From Pseudomonadota bacterium (lineage in GTDB: Bacteria > Pseudomonadota > Alphaproteobacteria > Rhizobiales > Xanthobacteraceae), in assembly GCA_023442085.1 (NCBI GenBank), contig JAEZMT010000485.1, positions 1 through 10,156 of the forward strand: a stretch of DNA of 10,156 nucleotides. Reading direction: 5' to 3'. The notes under the pieces were generated by a model that saw nothing but the letters and a program-made list of their open reading frames with translations, searched no databases and was not told the DNA's origin. Positions 7,995 to 10,156 of this stretch are shown here, piece after piece. Both the position numbers and the translations under genes were made by a program. The stretch's first letter is position 1. Every line of letters starts with the position of its first letter.

Positions 7995-8864
7995 TCACCG
8001 CATGCGCAGCCAGCGCCCGAAGCCGCGACGGGGCCGAGCCTTGCGGGCGGCGGCGCGGGCTGCCGCCATCTCCTGCGCCTCCCGCCGTTCGGCCTCCGCC
8101 TGCGCCGCATCGGCCTGGCGCACCCGCTCCACTGCGCGATCGGCGATCGCCTGAAGCGCCGGATCGCCGGACGCGCGCAGGCCCTCCGCCGCCAGCCGGC
8201 AGAAGTCCGGAACCGCCGCCTCGATGGAGCGCGCGAACCAGACGCGCGCCTCCTCCGCCGCGCCGTCCTCATAGCGCGTGCGGGCATAGTCGAACTGGCC
8301 GCGGTAATCCCCGCCCTGCGCCGCGCGGTGATACCAGCGGCGCGCGGCGCTGGGATCGGCCGGCCGGCCCCACCCCTGTTCAAGGAACCGGCCGATCATG
8401 GCCATGGCCTTCGGATGCCCCTGCCGCGCCGCCCGCACGAACCAGTGGAGGGCACGGGCGGGATCGGCGGCGAAATCGTCCGCGTTCACCAGCAGCGAGG
8501 CGAGGTTGAACTGCGCCCAGGCGTGCCCCTCTTCCGCCGCCGCGCGGTAGCGGCGTTCAGCCTCGGCGAGGTCGCACGGCACGCCCCAGCCCTTCTCGTG
8601 GCAGCGGCCGACCATGTTCACGCCATCGAAGCTGCCGGCATCGGCGGCGATGACGAACCAGCGGTACGCGGCCTCGGCATCGCGCGCGACGCCCGTGCCG
8701 TCCAGCAGCATCTGGCCGAGGACAACCTGCGCGCTCTTGATGCCGTTCTGCGCCGCCGCCCGCACCAGCGCGGCGCTCCGCTCCGGCTCGGCGGACAGCC
8801 GCGCGCGCAGCTCATCCGCGCTCATGCCCTTCAGGGCGCTGTAGGAAATCCGCTCGTCGCTCAT
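7995..8864 (-). CDS. Sel1-like repeat (TPR-like) protein
   Basis: 289-residue alpha-solenoid protein without signal peptide or membrane segment, so probably cytoplasmic. Four Sel1-type repeats of about 36 residues are visible, near 44-77, 80-113, 116-149 and 152-185, with a weaker fifth to about 212. Typical elements are LLDGTGVARDAEAAYRWF, WGVPCDLAEAERRYRAAAEEG and GWGRPADPSAARRWYHRAA. The tail (about 245-289) is Ala/Glu/Arg-rich, possibly a short coiled coil, and ends in a very basic segment. ATG 8864 is preferred over ATG 8924, because the additional 20 residues lack family features and reach into the regulatory region; neither has a strong ribosome site. Sel1 repeats bind protein partners, and the precise role is unknown. 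It is divergent from the siderophore receptor. In Pseudomonas the piu locus also carries a Sel1-repeat gene by the receptor (PA4516, from memory), suggesting an iron-linked role. No enzymatic motif is visible. Confidence 0.9.
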   Translation of the reverse strand: MSDERISYSALKGMSADELRARLSAEPERSAALVRAAAQNGIKSAQVVLGQMLLDGTGVARDAEAAYRWFVIAADAGSFDGVNMVGRCHEKGWGVPCDLAEAERRYRAAAEEGHAWAQFNLASLLVNADDFAADPARALHWFVRAARQGHPKAMAMIGRFLEQGWGRPADPSAARRWYHRAAQGGDYRGQFDYARTRYEDGAAEEARVWFARSIEAAVPDFCRLAAEGLRASGDPALQAIADRAVERVRQADAAQAEAERREAQEMAAARAAARKARPRRGFGRWLRMR

Positions 8865-8935
8865 GCCCGGCCCGCAGAGGGTACGTCCCGCGCGATAGAC
8901 CGCCGGGGCGGCTTGCGATGTCAACCACGCGTGCG

Positions 8936-8960
8936 CAGTTCTTAAATGGAACAGTTCTTG
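8936..8960. promoter_or_regulatory. CAGTTCTT direct repeat / ICE-like motif
   Basis: CAGTTCTT occurs at 8936-8943 and 8952-8959, 16 bases apart. The second copy is part of TGGAA-CAG-TTCTTG (8947-8960), which resembles the rhizobial iron-control element TTAGAA-N3-TTCTAA bound by Irr. It lies 72 bases upstream of the Sel1 start and about 360 upstream of the receptor start. Similar motifs recur at 9194-9223. This is a candidate iron-responsive operator by resemblance only. Confidence 0.35.
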
Positions 8961-8987
8961 TTTTGAATGATTTCAGCCGACGTCTCG

Positions 8988-9006
8988 AATTGTATCATTC
9001 AGTATT
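8988..9006. promoter_or_regulatory. GTATC-N5-GTATT direct repeat, second candidate response-regulator box
   Basis: GTATC at 8992-8996 and GTATT at 9002-9006 repeat the layout of the site at 601-615. Both sites have TT before the first half and C two bases before the second half. It sits between the divergent Sel1 and receptor genes. Shared control by the OmpR-type regulator is inferred. Confidence 0.35.
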
Positions 9007-9193
9007 GCGATATCTCTATCCGCCACTTTTCCGCCCACCTTGGACCAGATCAAAAACATAATGGTTGCACTGCGGAACGGCGGCCCCGTATACCTCCCGT
9101 AACAGAATGATGACTTCCATAGTGGCGCCGTCCAACGTCTGATGTTCGACGCGCCCGAAATCAGGCTTTGCCCGTCATGGTCCGCGACAGACC

Positions 9194-9223
9194 TTAGAAC
9201 AGTTTTACTTGGAACATTATTGC
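9194..9223. promoter_or_regulatory. Tandem ICE-like (Irr-box-like) motifs upstream of the receptor gene
   Basis: TTAGAA-CAG-TTTTAC (9194-9208) matches 10 of 12 specified positions of an ICE core written as TTAGAA-N3-TTCTAA. It is followed directly by the weaker TTGGAA-CAT-TATTGC (9209-9223). They lie about 100-125 bases upstream of the receptor start, a plausible promoter position. Irr or another Fur-family regulator commonly controls siderophore receptors in alphaproteobacteria. The motif is seen; the regulator is inferred. Confidence 0.4.
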
Positions 9224-9233
9224 TGACACCGCC

Positions 9234-9252
9234 CTGACGCACGTTCCGTCAG
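9234..9252 (+). repeat. Inverted repeat in the receptor gene's upstream leader
   Basis: CTGACG (9234-9239) and CGTCAG (9247-9252) are perfect 6-base arms around a 7-base loop. GCTGAC at 9222-9227 could alternatively pair with GTCAGC at 9248-9253. It could be a leader hairpin or an operator; it has no U-run, so it is not a typical terminator. Confidence 0.25.
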
Positions 9253-9320
9253 CGGTCGACTATTGCCGAAATCGGCCCGCCGCACGCATCTCCGGGCCTC
9301 TCACCTTACGGGGAAAGATC

Positions 9321-10156
9321 ATGGGAGCATTGAGCACACTTCGGCCCGTCATGTCGCGCTCGACGGTCGGCGCCGGCCTTGCGATGACCCTCTCGGCGGT
9401 GCCGCTGGCGGAGGCCTTCGCGCAGCAGGCCGCGACGGCCGCCCCGAACGCCGGGGACATGGACCTGCCCACCATCGTCGTCGACAGCGAGGGCGAGCCG
9501 GTCAATTCGCTGGAGGCGACCACCGGCCTCTCGCGCCTGCCCGGCACCCTTCAGGACACGCCGCAGACCGTCACCGTCATCTCCCAGCAGACCATGCAGC
9601 AGCAGGGCGTGACGACGCTGGAGCAGGCCCTGCGCAACGTGCCGGGCGTCACCGTCGGCATCGGCGAGGGCGGCGGCGGCATGAACGGCGACCAGTTCCG
9701 CATCCGCGGCTTCCAGGCCAAGGGCGACATCTTCATCAACGGCCTGCGCGATTTCGGCGTCTATGTGCGCGACAGCTTCGCCTATGAGAATGTCGAGGTG
9801 TTCAAGGGCCCCAGCTCGGAAAGCTTCGGCTCCGGCACCACGGGCGGCGCCGTCAACATGCAGTTGAAGCAGGCGCACCGCGGCGACAAGTATGACGTGG
9901 ATGGCCAGATCGGATCCGGCCCGCTCTATCGCGGCGTGTTCGACTTCAACAAGCAGATCGACGACACCACGGCGGCCCGCATCGTCGGCATGATCAACGA
10001 GCAGGATGTCGTGGGCCGCGATCACGTCGAATCCGACCGCTACGGCCTCATGGGCTCGCTGGGCTTCGGCCTCGGCACCAACCAGACGCTCTATCTCAAT
10101 TATCTCTACCAGCACGGCGACCGCACGCCGGATTATGGCGTGCCCGTGCTGACACC
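9321..10156 (+). CDS. TonB-dependent siderophore receptor, Fiu/PiuA type, 3' end cut by window edge
   Basis: Outer-membrane gated channel for a ferric siderophore, energised by TonB-ExbBD. The first 278 residues are present. A signal peptide with cleavage probably after AFA (32-34) is followed by a TonB box around DLPTIVV (48-54), then the plug domain at about 75-185: DTPQTVTVISQQ, LRNVPGVTVGIGEGG, GDQFRIRGFQAKGD, RDSFAYENVEVFKGPSS and GTTGGAVN. The GEGG...GD...IRGF..GD spacing with INGLRDFG and RDSF is typical of the catecholate receptors Fiu and PiuA. The first barrel strands begin at about 190, and the gene runs off the window. ATG 9321 has a good ribosome site, GGGGAAAG. It is divergent from the Sel1 gene, with ICE-like motifs between. 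Substrate specificity cannot be read from this part; a catecholate or similar siderophore is an inference from the subfamily. Confidence 0.95.
   Translation, partial: MGALSTLRPVMSRSTVGAGLAMTLSAVPLAEAFAQQAATAAPNAGDMDLPTIVVDSEGEPVNSLEATTGLSRLPGTLQDTPQTVTVISQQTMQQQGVTTLEQALRNVPGVTVGIGEGGGGMNGDQFRIRGFQAKGDIFINGLRDFGVYVRDSFAYENVEVFKGPSSESFGSGTTGGAVNMQLKQAHRGDKYDVDGQIGSGPLYRGVFDFNKQIDDTTAARIVGMINEQDVVGRDHVESDRYGLMGSLGFGLGTNQTLYLNYLYQHGDRTPDYGVPVLT

Larger units (their letters stand above)
8865..9320. other. AT-rich divergent intergenic region with no supported gene
   Basis: This 456-base gap separates the Sel1 gene from the receptor gene. Positions 8941-9060 are only about 41% G+C (49 of 120 counted), against roughly 70% in the genes. 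It holds the candidate regulatory motifs listed separately. An 89-codon minus-strand frame (9242-8973) and a shorter overlapping one resemble no protein I recognise and have no ribosome site, so I do not call a gene. A decayed gene or insertion-sequence remnant is possible, but no inverted-repeat ends or target duplications were found. Confidence 0.6.

Noticed and set aside
7772..8509. 245-codon plus-strand frame across the macB end and Sel1 gene
   Set aside because: Crosses two real genes and yields an Arg/Pro/Ala-rich translation typical of a shadow frame.
2983..9128. CCATAGTGGCGC shared near 2983 and 9117
   Set aside because: A single 12-base match with no extension or flanking structure; most likely coincidence.
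8973..9242. 89-codon minus-strand frame in the intergenic gap
   Set aside because: No ribosome site, no recognised family, and it would span the candidate operators. Kept only as part of the AT-rich island observation.

Overview
The window is GC-rich (roughly 70% by eye in the genes) with strong G/C preference at third codon positions. The proteins look alphaproteobacterial, most likely a member of the Hyphomicrobiales; I cannot name the genus from sequence alone. There are seven genes, two of them cut by the window edges. No rRNA, tRNA, CRISPR array or intact insertion sequence is visible.

Layout. (1) 1-493, minus: OmpR-type response regulator, C-terminal part outside the window. (2) 494-766: divergent intergenic region with a GTATC-N5-GTATC direct repeat. 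(3) 767-7982, plus: four closely spaced genes, probably one transcript: a membrane PepSY/flavodoxin/FAD-NADPH reductase, a NodT/OprM-type outer-membrane efflux lipoprotein, a MacA-type periplasmic adaptor with a poly-serine tract, and a MacB-type ABC exporter. (4) 7995-8864, minus, convergent with the exporter: a Sel1-repeat protein. (5) 8865-9320: an unusually AT-rich divergent intergenic region with several ICE-like (Irr-box-like) motifs and a second GTATC-N5-GTATY repeat. (6) 9321 to the end, plus: start of a TonB-dependent siderophore receptor of the Fiu/PiuA type.

How the genes may work together. The receptor imports a ferric siderophore across the outer membrane. The PepSY diflavin reductase could pass NADPH electrons across the inner membrane to release the iron. 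The MacA-MacB-outer-membrane-factor pump could return the emptied siderophore to the outside. This parallels FpvA/FpvG/PvdRT-OpmQ pyoverdine recycling in Pseudomonas, while the reductase, Sel1 protein and receptor resemble the Pseudomonas piu locus. The gene families are well supported; the shared siderophore job is inferred from context. The response regulator may control both ends of the cluster, because similar candidate sites lie in both divergent intergenic regions.
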